From Primulina eburnea (taxonomy: Eukaryota > Streptophyta > Magnoliopsida > Lamiales > Gesneriaceae), in assembly GCF_022965805.1 (NCBI RefSeq), contig NC_133108.1, positions 18,674,056-18,738,055 on the forward strand: a stretch of 64,000 nt of DNA, written 5' to 3'. A program made the position numbers and the translations under genes. The notes below the pieces were generated by a model that was not told the origin of the DNA, ran no database searches, and worked only from the letters and a program-made list of their open reading frames with translations. This document shows, one piece after another, positions 33,457 through 45,638 of the stretch; within the stretch, counting starts at the first letter, position 1, and the number at the start of each line of letters is the position of its first letter.

Positions 33457-35861
33457 GCCTGTTGAGTCCCTATCTGCTGTAGTATCTGTCTCTTCTCCTT
33501 TGGGGACTGGTTTGATCGTGTATACTACAGTATGATGGTCGTGAGATTGAGTTAGATCGAATTGTACTTGGGTTGTCTGATTTTGACTGTATTATCGGTA
33601 TTGATATGTTGACCAAGTACAGAGCTACCGTTGACTGTTTCCACAAGATTGTACGATTTAGACCTGACATGGCTGAGGAGTGGAAATTTTATGGTAAGGG
33701 TTTCTAGAGATAGAATTCCTTTGATATCTGCTATGAATATGAATCGATTATTGCAGAAAGGAACGGATGGATTCCTTGTCTATTCAGTTGATTTACTGAA
33801 ATCGAGTCCATCATTGGCGGACTTGCCATTGGTGTGTGAGTTTGCTGATGTCTTCCCAGATGAAATTCTTGGTTTGCCTCCGATTTGAGAGATAGACTTC
33901 AGCATTGAGTTGATGCCAGGTACAGTTCCGATTTCGAGGGGTCCGTACAGAATGGCACCGATTGAGTTGAAAGAGTTGAAAGAAAAGTTGGAGGATTTAC
34001 TGGCCAAGGGTTATATCAGACCAAGTGTGTCTCCTTGGGGTGCTCAAGTCTTGTTTGTGAGAAAGAAATACGGTTCGATGAGAATCTGTATCGACTACCG
34101 GCAACTGAACAAAGCAACGGTAAAGAATAAACACCCTTTGCTCCGTATTGATGATTTGTTTGATCAGTTGCAGGGTTCTTCAGTATATTCCAAGATCGAT
34201 CTGAGATCTGGATATCATCAATTGAGAGTCAGGGATTCCGATATCTCGAAGACAGCATTCCGAACCAGGTATGGACACTATGAATTTATTGTCATGCCAT
34301 TTTGTTTAACTAATGCTCCAGCTGTGTTTATGTGGTTGATGAGCCGTATATTTCAGAGATATCTGGATGATTTCGTTATCACATTCATTGATGATATTTT
34401 GATTTATTCGAAGAATATGATTGAGCACGCAGAGCATTTAAGAACTGTGTTGAGAGTTCTGAGGGCTGAGAAAGTGTATGCTAAACTGTCGAAATGTGAG
34501 TTTTGGTTGAGACATGTTGTATTTCTGGGGAATATTATATTCAGAGACGGTATATCAGTGGATCCCAATAAGTTTGAAGCCGTGATTTCTTGGCCGAGAC
34601 GGATATCAGTGCCGGAGATTCGTAGTTTTATGGGTTTTGCAGGATATTACCGTCAATATATAAAAGATTTTTCTAGCATCGCCAAACCGATTACACAGTT
34701 GACTCAAAAGAATGCTCCATTTATATGGTCTGAAGAATGTGAGACCAGCTTTCTTGAATTGAAGAAAAGACTAACTAGTGCACCGATATTGACTATTCCA
34801 TCAGGTACTGGTGATTTTGTTGTATATTGTGACGCTTGTCACAGAGGATTGGGTTGTGTGTTGTTGCAGCGAGGGCATGTCATTGCCGTTGCTTCGGGAC
34901 AGTTGAAGCCACATGAGACTCACTATCCAATTCAAGAACTTGAATTGGCGGCCATTGGCTTTGCATTGAAGATTTGGCGACATTACCTGTACGGTGAGAA
35001 ATTCGAAATCTATTCTGATCATAAAAGCTTGAAATATCTGTTTTCACAAACTGAATTGAATATGAGGCAACGAAGATGTCTTGATTTACTAAAGAATTTC
35101 GATTGTGAAATCAAGTATTATCCAGGGAAATCCAATGCAGCAGCTGATGCACTGAGTCGAAAGGTATGTTCTTTATCCTTGTCGACGTTTGGTGCTTCCA
35201 ATTTGATAGAAGATTGTTGTTTGTCTGGATTAGCCTTTGAAACAGATTGTCAGCCTCTGAGATTGTGTGCTATTCAAGCGGAACCAGAACTGATATTGAG
35301 AATCAAAGAGGCACAGAAAATTGATCAGAATGTGCAGAATTCGATTGCCATGGTCAGAGCTGGACATCAATCAGAATATCAGGTTTGTGACGATGTTTTG
35401 TATGTGAATAATCGTATTGTTGTGCCGAATGTTTCAGATTGGAGACAGCGGATACTAGCTGAAGTGCACAGCAGTCATTTTTAGCATTCATCCTGGTGGC
35501 AGAAAAATGTATAATGATTTGAAGACACAGTACTGGTGGAAACAAATGAAATCTGATGTTACTAAATTTGTAGCCAAGTGTCTGAATTGCCAACAGGTGA
35601 AGGCAGAAAGAAAGAAACCAGGAGGATTGTTACAGAGTTTATCCATTCCTGAATGGAAATGGGATCACATTTCCATGGATTTTGTGACGCTGTTACCGAG
35701 ATCCTCCAGAGGTTGTGATGCGATTTGGGTTGTGATTGACAGATTGACCAAATCAACATGCTTTATTCCATACCAGATGACGTACAGATATGACCAGATG
35801 GCTGAGATTTATGTCAGAGAAGTGGTCAGATTGCACAGAGTGCCGAAGTCGATTGTATCAG
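33457..35861 (+). pseudogene. pol: Element A pol: PR end, RT, RNase H, INT start
   Basis: It continues the protease split by D. RT covers about 33910-34500 (F-I-D-D-I-L at about 34385), RNase H about 34800-35160 (Y-C-D-A, D-H-K-S-L), and the INT zinc domain and start of the core about 35450-35861. Breaks are a stop near 33530, a frame change near 33700, TGA 33886-33888, and a frameshift near 35480. The long frame 33910-35484 is otherwise open across RT and RNase H. INT ends after the S-I-V-S before the second catalytic Asp, where E inserted; the rest of INT is deleted. Confidence 0.9.
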
Positions 35862-37466
35862 TGTAATAGCCGAGCCCGGTGTACGGTACGGTTTAAGTTT
35901 GTATGTTTATTTGGGTTATTTGATTAGATGTTTAGAGTTGTGTTTATGGGCTATAGTATGTTTGGTTATTATTGTCTTGAGGTGTTAGTTGGTATTGATT
36001 GTTCGTTTCAACGTTTCGGATCGATTTTAGTTGCTTGGAAGTTGTTCATTGCCGTGACCACAGTGCACCCGCGCTCTAGTAGGAGTGCCCCCGCGGTGTA
36101 CTATTCATGATTTTATAGTTGGAGAGCCGTGGCATCACCGCACCCGCGGTGGTGTTGAGACCACACCCGCGGTAGAGACCGCACCCGCGGTGTGTGCAGC
36201 GCCGCACCCGCGGTCCGAGTTTTTCAGAAATTGGTGGATTGCCGAGAGCTTAGCGCACCCGCGGTGCTTGTTTGAGCGCACCCGCGGTCATGCATTATTG
36301 AGGTATGGGCGAGATATTTAGTAGCTTTTTGGATAAGTTGACTTCACTTTTCCCTTCTTCTTTCCTCTCAATCTCGTTTTTCTCTCTTCAAGAAAGGGTT
36401 TTCCTCCATTTCTTTTATTTCCTACCTTTGATTCTTGGTTCTAGTTCGATTTACGAGTAGAGATCGAAGTTCTCCTTGGTGCTAGGAAGCTAAGGTAAGC
36501 TTTTGGTTGTGTTATCTCTTGGTTTTGGAGAAGAGATGTTATAGGTTTGATGTATTTGTTGGATTTATGGATTTATTGGCTTGAGTTCTTGGATATGGAG
36601 TTGATGTTGGTGTTATTTATGGATTATTGTTGTAGTTGGTGTATCAAGAGCATAGATTGAGGTGTTCTTGTGGTTTGTAAGTGGAATTTCATCCCTTGTG
36701 CTCACATGATAGTATATGTATTGTGTTTCAAAGGTTTTATTGTGATATTCCCTTCCATTTGATCCATAGTATGTATTGATTCAATTGTTATATATATTGG
36801 AGGCATTTGATATCTCAATTGTTCAAAGGGAATACAAAGAGTATAGACTTCAAAGTTATTGATTAAATGCCAAGAGAGAGTTTCAAATGTTTTATTGGAT
36901 TGATAGATACATAGTCAGAGATTGCATGCAATTATTTGATCAACGACCATAGGCTTATATCCCTCAGAGTTATCGGTTTATATCGATTGGGATACGAGCA
37001 CCACAGACAGAGTTACTATTGATATCAATCCAACCAGAGTAAAGAGAAATATCATCTCATTGTTATTGTTATTCTATGATATTCATGTTTCAGAGTTGAT
37101 GGTATTTAATGATTTCAAAGCTATGTTTTACAGAGTATGATATGTTCATTGCTATGTAAGAGTTCCACTTGCTGAGTTTTATACTCATTTCAGTTATTTT
37201 CATGTGATGCAGATAAGAGTGACGGGCCAGGACGTTGACTGTGGATGGGAGTCATATGCATACGAAGATTGGAAGGAAGTAGTTTGTTTTGCAAGAAATG
37301 TTTTGTACATGATCATTAAAATGATGTTTTGTATTTTGATGTATCATTTAGTTGATCATGTTAATACTTTTGATGATATTTGGAAATGTATTTTGAAACT
37401 CCTTCCATTTGCAAGAAAATTTTAAATTCCGATGTATTTTTAATTGTAACGGGTCAGGGTGTCACA
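35862..37466 (+). repeat. 5' LTR of element E (1605 bp)
   Basis: TGTAATAGCC to GTGTCACA. It matches 44208-45478 very closely and the B LTR more loosely. One unit of the GC-rich array (gaccgcacccgcggt type) is present here but absent from the 3' LTR, so the array has changed in length. Confidence 0.92.
36062..36291 (+). repeat. U3 inverted-repeat array of E 5' LTR, ACCGC-ACCC-GCGGT
   Basis: About eight copies of the B-type motif, several perfect (for example near 36138 and 36178). A weak TATA-like gatatttag follows about 20 bp downstream. Confidence 0.86.
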
Positions 37467-37471
37467 TTTAG

Positions 37472-37483
37472 TGGTATCAGAGC
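37472..37483 (+). promoter_or_regulatory. Primer-binding site of element E (tRNA-iMet)
   Basis: TGGTATCAGAGC lies 5 nt after the LTR end. Confidence 0.93.
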
Positions 37484-37599
37484 ACCGTTCTTCGGACCAA
37501 TGCATATGACTTCGTCTACTTTCAACTGTCCGGGTATGTTTTCTTTGCATCTAACCATTGTTATCTATTGATTGGTGTTTTGTGAGCACATTGTAGAGT

Positions 37600-38620
37600 A
37601 TGCCACCTAAGAGGAAAGCAGTAGAGGGTGAGGATAGTTCTTCCTCGAGAGTTGTCGACGAGTTCGGCAAGTTGCTTAAGGAGCAGGCCAAAGTCCACAA
37701 TGAGCAGATTCAGCAGCTGCTTCGATTGCAAGGAACAAGACAAGGTAGAGGACAAGTGAGAGGCCAAGTAGCTCAGGCAGTTGGCACTGATGCCGTCTTT
37801 TCTGCTTTCAAGAGAATGGATCCACCGGAATTCGCAGGTAGCACTGATCCTTTAGTTGCAGTGGAGTGGATCAAGGCTCTAGAGGCGATCTTCGATCATC
37901 TCCAGTACGAAGATAAAGACAGGATCAGCTGTGCAGTATTCATGTTGGTAAATGCTGCACGTATCTGGTGGAATGCCACGAAGGTTGGTGTTGATGTTTC
38001 AGTGTTGAAGTGGTCAGAGTTTACTGATTTGTTCTATGACAAGTACTTCCCAGACGCCCTTCGAGCTAGGAAGGTGACAGAGTTTCTGGAGCTTCGACAA
38101 GGGAGATTGAACGTTGATGAGTACATTCTCAAATTCGAGAAGGGTTGTTTGTTTGCCCGTATATTGCTTCCAACGACAAGGACAAAGGCGCTCACTTCAT
38201 TCGAGGCCTTAGAGCAGAGATTCGGAGGGACATTAACATGTCCAAGGCTGTGACTTTCAAAGAGATCGTGTCGAAGGTGTTGTTGGCCGAGCAGGACGAG
38301 AAAGATATCGCCAGGGAGAGGCAAGAGAGGCATCAAGCTGTTATTCAGAGAGGCCAGGGCTCGAATCAGATAGGCAAGGATCGTTTCAAAGGGAAGGGCA
38401 AGATAGAGCCGAGTCCTAGACCACCGCCAATACCAGTTGATCCCGAGAAGCCGCTGTGTCCTAAGTGCAGCAGACATCATAGAGGAGAGTGCAGATTTGG
38501 CACTCATTCTTGTTATCGTTGTGGCACGGCAGGCCACATTGCCAGAGATTGTCCGAAGGGAGCGAGCAAGGATAAAGTGCAGGGTCGCATCTTTTCGATG
38601 ACCAAGGAAGGTATTAATCA
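37600..38620 (+). pseudogene. gag: Chromovirus gag of element E, one frameshift
   Basis: The start is ATG 37600 (M-P-P-K-R-K). An acidic/Q-rich N-terminus is followed by the capsid domain (about residues 65-185: P-P-E-F-A-G, W-I-K-A-L-E, W-W-N-A, F-Y-D-K-Y-F). One base is missing near 38158 relative to B, which moves the C-terminal half into another frame. That half carries a basic linker and a zinc knuckle [10 protein letters not shown]4-C near 38515-38556. Gag runs into PR without an intron, unlike C. Confidence 0.88.
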
Positions 38621-40415
38621 TGATTCTTCTGTGATCTCTAGCACTATTTTGATTTCAGGCAGAGTAGCTACGACTTTGATTGATACTGGTGCTACTCATT
38701 CTTTTATGTCTGAATTGTTTTTGAGATCGTTGGGTATAGTTCCTTCTATTCTTCCCCTCCAGCTTAATTTTGTTTTGCCTTCGGGGGACGTGTTGTGCCC
38801 GACATCTATTGTTTATGCATGCCCTGTTCATATTGAGGAGCGAGTTGTTTTTGCTGATTTGATTGTTATCCCGATGGTTGCCTTTGATGTCATTCTTGGC
38901 ATGGATTGGCTGTCGACCTATCGTGCTGTTATTGATTGCGTTGCTAAGACGGTGACCTTTGCAGATGATAGCATTAAGGGAGGAGTTCTCGCCAGTGCAG
39001 GTACTTCGCTGGTCCTTCCTTTTATTTCTTGTCTTGAGGCTGAGAAGTTGATGTGTAGAGGTTGTGATGTGTTTCTGGCTTCGATTGTGGATGTGGATAG
39101 ATTGATTAAGTTGAATATTGATGATATTGATGTTGTGAGTGAGTTTTCTGATGTGTTTGAGGATGATGTGCCGGGTTTGCCGCCGGATAGAGATGTTGAG
39201 TTTGTTATTGATCTAGCTCCAGGTACGGTTCCTATTTCTAAGGCTCCGTACCGAATAGCCCCTACTGAGATGAAGGAGTTGAAGACGCAGTTGCAGGATC
39301 TTTTGGACAAGGGTTTTATTCGTCCGAGTTCTTCGCCTTGGGGAGCTCCGGTTCTTTTCGTTAAAAAGAAAGATGGGTCTTTGCGGCTGTGTATCGACTA
39401 TAGGGAGCTCAAAAAAGTGACGATCAAGAACAAGTATCCGTTGCCAAGGATTGACGATCTATTTGACCAACTTCATGGTGCTACTGTATTTTCAAAGATT
39501 GATCTTCGGTCTGGCTACTATCAGTTAAAGGTTAGGGAGTCCGATATCCCTAAGACAGCGTTCCGGACCAGGTATGGTCACTATGAGTTTCTTTTGATGT
39601 CTTTTGGTCTGACCAATGCTCCTTCAGTTTTCATGGACCTGATGAACCGTGTGTTCAAGCCGTATTTGGATAGCTTCGTCATTGTCTTCATCGACGACAT
39701 CTTGATCTATTCCAAGACCAGAGAGCTTCATGTAGAGCATCTCAGAGTTGTTCTTCGTTTGTTGAGGGAGAAGAGGTTGTATGCTAAGTTGAAGAAGTGT
39801 GAATTTTGGTTGGATCGGATTTCTTTTCTAGGCCATGTTGTTTCGAAAGATGGCATAGCTGTTGATCCAGTGAAGATAGAGGCAGTTCAGAAGTGGCCTA
39901 TTCCTACTACTGTTTCAGAGGTACGCAGTTTCCTTGGTTTGGCGGGTTATTACCGTCGTTTCATTTCAGATTTCTCCAAGATTGCCTTGCCATCGACCAA
40001 TTTGACGAGGAAGACTGTGAAGTTCGAGTGGTCCATTGATTGCCAGAGTGCATTTCAAGAGTTGAAGGATAGATTGACGACAGCTCCTGTTCTTTCTTTG
40101 CCCAGTGGTTCAGAGGATTTTGTTGTCTATACCGATGCGTCGAAGAAAGGCCTTGGTGCAGTGTTGATGCAGCGAGGTAAGGTTATAGCCTATGCTTCTC
40201 GCCAGTTGAAAGATTATGAGAAGAATTATCCGACGCATGATTTGGAGCTAGCAGCTGTGGTTTTCGCCTTGAAGATTTGGAGACATTATTTGTATGGCGA
40301 AAAGTGTGAGATCTTCACAGACCACAAGATTTTGAAGTATCTGTTTTCCCAGAAAGAGCTCAATATGCGGCAGAGGAGGTGGTTAGAGCTTGTCAAAGAC
40401 TATGATGTGACTATT
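38621..40415 (+). pseudogene. pol: Chromovirus pol of E, part 1 (PR, RT, most of RNase H)
   Basis: The frame is open from the zinc knuckle to the F insertion. Protease D-T-G-A-T-H-S lies near 38682-38702, RT at about 39190-39890 with the catalytic F-I-D-D-I-L near 39690, and RNase H from about 40110 with Y-T-D-A-S and D-H-K. F enters after the codons for V-T-I at 40415 and adds a stop soon afterwards. Part 2 resumes at 42557 in the same frame once F and one TSD copy are discounted. Confidence 0.92.
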
Positions 40416-40585
40416 TGTAATGCTCGAGGAATTTATCCCGTTAATTCGAAATGAGTTAGCGATGATTATTATAATCTATTGGTGATAATCGATTTGATTA
40501 TAGACGAAACAGATCGGACCGAGAAAGAAGCAAAATAGGTTTAAATGTGTGTGCAAGGAAGTGATTGGCACACATGCACGTTGAG

Positions 40586-40788
40586 GTGCGCGAGGCATGC
40601 GCGAGAATTGCAGAACCTGTCGCGCATATGCGCGACTTGCCTGCGCGCATATGCGTGGAACCTCCAGAGCCCTCGGCGCACATGCGCGGTAGAGTGTCGC
40701 GCATATGCGCGAGGGAGTGCCGAGACACACGCGCCAGGAATGGTGTCTCGCGCATATGCTCCGATGATTGTCGCGCATATGCGCGAGA
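40586..40788 (+). repeat. U3 palindrome array in F, motif CGCGCATATGCGCG
   Basis: Six to eight copies of a 14-bp palindrome, perfect or nearly so at about 40620, 40643, 40697, 40748 and 40770, with degenerate copies around. A strong TATA box tatatatatata lies at about 40833-40846. Confidence 0.88.
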
Positions 40789-41640
40789 CGTGCTGCGTGA
40801 AGAAGCGAGACACGTTGCTTTATACATGCATGATATATATATATATGTGTACATCACCGATTCTCCATTCAGCTTTGGAGAGGATTTGGGGAAGAAGCTT
40901 TGTTCTCACTTTTTGAAATCGATGTACGAGCAAAATGTTTATTTGAATTGAAATCCGACTTCGGTACTGTGTTCCTATCAACGCAGGCTACAACTGGACG
41001 TAAGTTTTGCTACGTTTTGACATGATTTGAAATTATAATATTGTCAGAATTGAATGGAACTCATATATGTTGTTCTTGACATATTAGACATCATAGAATC
41101 GAAGTCAGATTAAGGAACGGACTGATTATGGAATTGTTATGATTTTCGGAGTAGTTTTTGAGTCGAGTTGATATCAGAATTGAGTTGTTATTGAATAGGA
41201 GATATTAGAATTAATATCTGATCAATATGGTATTGTTGGGTATATTGATATTATACCGTTATGCCATCGATATCGAATTAGGTTAAATATTGAGCAGAAC
41301 AGATTTGATTCGAGTGGTGTATTGATATTATACTCCTCGATATTGTTCTTGTCAGATTGAGTATTGACAGGCTTCGAGTTCGAGACTTCGACAGAGCCAG
41401 GGTATCAGAAAGAAATGTATAAATTAATGTTGAGTTGGGATTGCACAACTCGAGTGAGGTTTGACTCGAGTTTCCCTAAATCACATACTTAGTTTATTAC
41501 ATTGATTCTTGTAATTGATGAGATTGATGTTTGTTGTCTATTGATTTATAGACACTGCATGTAATGACTGCTGATTTGCTAGTCATTGATTGATTTGCTT
41601 AGATACTGACTGTATGTATTGATTACTGAGTCGTTGAGTC

Positions 41641-41880
41641 ATAGGCTGATTCGCCTAGTCACCGGCTGATTCGTCGGGTTATTGACTGATTCGTCCATTA
41701 TAGGGTGATTCGCCTAGTCACCGGCTGATTCGTCTGGTGATTGACTGATTCGTCTAAACTTAAGCTGATTCGCTTAATTACAGGCTGAGTTGTCTGATTA
41801 TTGGCTGATTCGCCTAATTACCGGCTGATTCGTCGGGTTATTGACTGAGTCGTCAATTCTGCAGCTGATTCGCCCAGACA
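41641..41880 (+). repeat. Short tandem repeat in F, unit about 20-25 bp
   Basis: About eleven loose copies of a unit containing gctgattcgcctagt, alternating with cgtcgggttattgact-type halves. It lies in the part of the LTR after the TATA box, where the G LTRs carry a different tandem repeat. Confidence 0.8.
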
Positions 41881-42556
41881 CTGATATATGAATTATATCG
41901 ATGCCGTTTAGGGATTGATTCATTCCTATCGACTGAGATTCGATATAATTACCTATATCCAGACATCGGGATCCCTAGGATAGAGTTGAGTCGAGTCTGA
42001 GACGACGCGTCAGAGGAGTTGAGTCTGAGACGACGCGTCGGTTGAGTTGAGTCTGATATGACATGTTGATTTACCTTGTTTATGCCATTCATGATTATTG
42101 AATGTTTGAAATGAATTTATGTTTCTGATTTGAGACATGTTATGAATACTTCTTATATGCTTTTGTATATGCTTTTATATGACTGCATGTTTATATTGTT
42201 TATACTGGGATATTTATATCTCACCGGAGTTATCCGGCTGTTGTCTTGTTTCGTATGTGTGCATGACAACAGGTGGGGCTGGATCAGGGTCAAGAAGAGG
42301 ATGAGAGAAGATTAGATAGCGTGGAGATCCGGGCTTCGAAGCAACATAGGATTCAGCACTGATATGTAGTTGAACCTAGTTGAATTCTTGTAGATAACGC
42401 AAGATTTGTATGTTTATGTTTAATATGTAATTTGAGTAAATTACATTACGTTTCCGCTTTGTATTTTAAAAAAAAATAAAATTTAGACTCTGTTTTATAA
42501 TTGATTAATTAGTCCCAAATATGATTAAGAACTTGATTAGCGTCCGGGTCCCCACA

Positions 42557-44167
42557 CTATTAGTTACCACCCGGGGAAGGCGAACGTTGTGGCTGACGCT
42601 TTGAGCCGTAAGTCGAGTTCTTCCTTGAGTTCTTTGATTCAGAGACCATTGTTGATGGATTTGCAGAGAGAGGAGATTTCTTTGGTAGTTCCGGGGACCA
42701 TTGCTCGCTTTTCAGCGTTGGTCATTCGGGCTACATTGACGGACAGGATCCGTAGAGAGCAGACTGTTGATGTTCAGTTGACAGAGTTGAGAGCTAGAGC
42801 AGAGGAGAGAGGTAACTCAGAGTTTGCGATGAATGGTGATGGTTTGGTGACTTTCAGAGGCCGTATTTGTGTTCCCGTTGGTGATGATATTCGGCGAGAC
42901 GTCTTGACAGAGGCTCATACCGCGCCATATTCGATACATCCAGGCAGCACCAAGATGTATCAGGATCTTCGTCGACTTTACTGGTGGCCAAGTATGAAGA
43001 AAGATATTGCCGTATTTATCTCTCAGTGCCTAACTTGTCAGCAGGTGAAGATTGAGCACCAGAGACCTGCTGGGACATTGCTATCTTTGCCGATTCCTCA
43101 GTGGAAGTGGGAGCATATTACGATGGATTTCGTGACTGGTCTTCCTAGGACGCAGAAGGGTTTCAATTCCATTTGGGTTATCGTTGATCGATTGACCAAG
43201 TCAGCGCACTTTCTTCCAGTCAAGACGACGTATTCCATGAATCAGTATGCCGAGGATTACATAGCGGATGTTTGTTAGACTTCACGGTGTCCCTGTGTCG
43301 ATTGTTTCTGATCGTGACCCTAGATTTACTTCAGAGTTTTGGAAGAGTTTGCACAGAGCTATGGGTTCACGGTTAGCGTTCAGTACAGCTTATCACCCTC
43401 AGAGCGACGGTCAGTCAGAGAGAGTCATTCAGATTCTTGAGGATATGCTCAGAGCTTGTACTATTGATTATTCTGGTAGCTGGGATTCTAAGTTGCCTCT
43501 TGTGGAGTTCACGTACAACAATAGCTACCAAACGACGATTGGCATGGCACCGTATGAGGCACTTTATGGCAGGAAGTGTAGATCTCCCTTGCATTGGGAT
43601 GAGGTTGGTGAGAGGAAGATGTTGGGACCAGAGTTGGTCCAACAGACGGCCGATATTGTTGCGGTTATCCGTGAGAGGATGAAAACTGCGCAGTCGAGAC
43701 AGAAGAGTTATGCGGATGTTCGTCGCAGACCGTTGAAGTTTGAGGTTGGCGACCATGTGTTCTTGAAGATTACACCTCTCAAGGGTGTGATGCGGTTTGG
43801 CAAGAAGGGTAAGTTGAGTCCGAGGTTTATTGGTCCCTTTGAGATCTTGGACAGAGTTGGTGATCGAGCCTACAGATTAGCCCTACCGCCAGATCTTGAT
43901 AGAGTTCATAATGTTTTTCACGTATCGATGCTCAGGAAGTATATTGCGAATCCTTCCCATGTTCTTCACCACGAGCCATTGGACTTGACGCCGAATTTGA
44001 CCTACCAAGAGATTCCGGTCCAGATTTTGGATCGCAAAGTTAGAGTTTTGAGAAACAAAGAGATCGGCATCGTTAAAGTCCTTTGGAGGAATCATTTGAT
44101 CGAAGAGGCTACGTGGGAACCAGAGGATGAGATGAGAGAGAAGTATCCTGAGTTGTTCGTGCAGTGA
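42557..44167 (+). pseudogene. pol: Chromovirus pol of E, part 2 (RNase H end, INT, chromodomain)
   Basis: It resumes RNase H at [18 protein letters not shown] zinc-binding H-H-C-C lies at about 42910-43050, and the D, D, E core at about 43120-43410 (M-D-F, S-D-R-D-P, S-E-R). The INT tail and a chromodomain-like end follow (V-x-W-x-x-x-x-x-E-E-A-T-W-E), with TGA at 44165-44167. One extra base at about 43267-43277 breaks INT between its first and second catalytic aspartates. Confidence 0.92.
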
Positions 44168-44194
44168 CGTCAATTTCGAGGACGAAATTCCCTT

Positions 44195-44207
44195 AAGGAG
44201 GGGAGAT
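44195..44207 (+). promoter_or_regulatory. Polypurine tract of element E
   Basis: aaggaggggagat abuts the 3' LTR at 44208 and follows the shared ttcgaggacgaaatt block. Confidence 0.9.
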
Positions 44208-45478
44208 TGTAATAGCCGAGCGGTGTACGGTACGGTTTAAGTTTGTATGTTTATTTGGGTTATTTGATTAGATGTTTAGAGTTGTGTTTATGGGCAATAG
44301 TATGTTTGGTTATTATTGTCTTAAGGTGTTAGTTGGTATTGATTGTTCGTTTCAACGTTTCGGATCGATTTTAGTTGCTTGGAAGTTGTTCATTGCCGTG
44401 ACCAGAGTGCACCCACGCTCTAGTAGGAGTGCCCTCGCGGTGTACTATTCATGATTTTAGAGTTGGAGAGCCGTGGCATCACCACACCCGCGGTGGTGTT
44501 GAGACCGCACCCGCGGTGTGTGCAGCGCCGCACCCGCGGTCCGAGTATTTCAGAAATTGGTGGATTGCCGAGAGCTTAGCACACCCGCGGTGCTTGTTTG
44601 AGCGCACCCGCGGTCATGCATTATTGAGGTATGGGCGAGATATTTAGTAGCTTTTTGGATAAGTTGACTTCACTTTTCCCTTCTTCTTTCCTCTCAATCT
44701 CGTTTTTCTCTCTTCAAGCAAGGGTTTTCCTCCATTTCTTTCATTTCCTACCTTTGATTCTTGGTTCTAGTTCGATTTTCGAGTAGAGATCGAAGTTCTC
44801 CTTGGTGCTAGGAAGCTAAGGTAAGCTTTTGGTTGTGTTATCTCTTGGTTTTGGAGAAGAGATGTTATAGGTTTGATGTATTTGTTGGATTTATGGATTT
44901 ATTGGCTCGAGTTCTTGGATATGGAGTTGATGTTGGTGTTATTTATGGATTATTGTTGTAGGTGGTGTATCAAGAGCATAGATTGAGGTGTTCTTGTGGT
45001 TTGTAAGTGGAATTTCATCCCTTGTGCTCACATGATAGTATATGTATTGTGTTTCAAAGGTTTTATTGTGATATTCCCTTCCATTTGATCCATAGTATGT
45101 ATTGATTCAATTGTTATATATATTGGAGGCATTTGATGTCTCAATTGTTCAAAGGGAATACAAAGAGTATAGACTTCAAAGTTATTGATTAAATGTCAAG
45201 AGAGAGTTTCAAATGTTTTATTGATTTGATAGATACATAGTCAGAGATTGCATGCAATTAGTTGATCAAGGACCATAGGCTTATATCCCTCAGAGTTATC
45301 GGTTTATATCGATTGGGATACGAGCACCACAGACAGAGTTACTATTGATATCAATCCAACCAGAGTAAAGAGAAATACCATCTCATTGTTATTGCTATTG
45401 CTATGATATTCATGTTTCAGAGTTGATGGTATTTAATGATTTCAAAGCTATGTTTTACAGAGTATGATATGTTCATTG
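44208..45478 (+). repeat. 3' LTR of element E, last ~320 bp deleted
   Basis: It tracks the 5' LTR up to tatgttcattg, then switches to the end of element A pol. Confidence 0.92.
44405..44616 (+). repeat. U3 inverted-repeat array of E 3' LTR
   Basis: About seven copies of the ACCGC-ACCC-GCGGT motif; one copy fewer than in the 5' LTR array. Confidence 0.85.
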
Positions 45479-45540
45479 AGGAAGCTACCTGGGAGACTGA
45501 ATCAGATATGATACAGGAATTCCCAAAGTTATTTCACTGA
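45479..45540 (+). pseudogene. pol: Tail of element A pol (chromodomain end)
   Basis: Only the last ~20 codons survive, with the E-E-A-T-W-E motif shared by the other chromodomains here, ending TGA 45538-45540. The INT core and most of the chromodomain are deleted with the end of E. Confidence 0.85.
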
Positions 45541-45624
45541 TGTGATTTTTTATTTTAGATTCTGTTATATCTTCTTATCTTATGTGATTTTATTGCCAGC
45601 GATTTCGAGGACGAAATCATGTCT

Positions 45625-45638
45625 CAGAGGGGGAGAAT
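45625..45638 (+). promoter_or_regulatory. Polypurine tract of element A
   Basis: cagagggggagaat lies directly before the 3' LTR. Confidence 0.88.

Larger units (their letters stand above)
40416..42556 (+). repeat. Element F: solo LTR (2141 bp) in E RNase H
   Basis: TGTAATGCTCGAGG to GGGTCCCCACA, flanked by a perfect TSD ctatt (40411-40415 and 42557-42561), with no internal region. The end sequence and several inner blocks resemble the LTRs of A and G, so it is from a related family. A solo LTR normally arises by recombination between the two LTRs of a full element. Confidence 0.93.
35862..45478 (+). mobile_element. Element E: chromovirus, same family as B, 3' end deleted
   Basis: 5' LTR, PBS, gag-pol with a solo LTR (F) inside, PPT, and a 3' LTR missing its last ~320 bp. 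The left target flank is atcag (35857-35861). The right TSD is gone because a deletion joins the E LTR to the final codons of element A pol at 45478/45479. Coding damage is slight: one frameshift in gag and one in INT, plus the F insertion. Confidence 0.92.

Noticed and set aside
40586..40788. CRISPR-like array of palindromes
   Set aside because: The spacing is irregular, the spacers are not unique cassettes, no cas genes are present, and the locus lies within plant LTRs.
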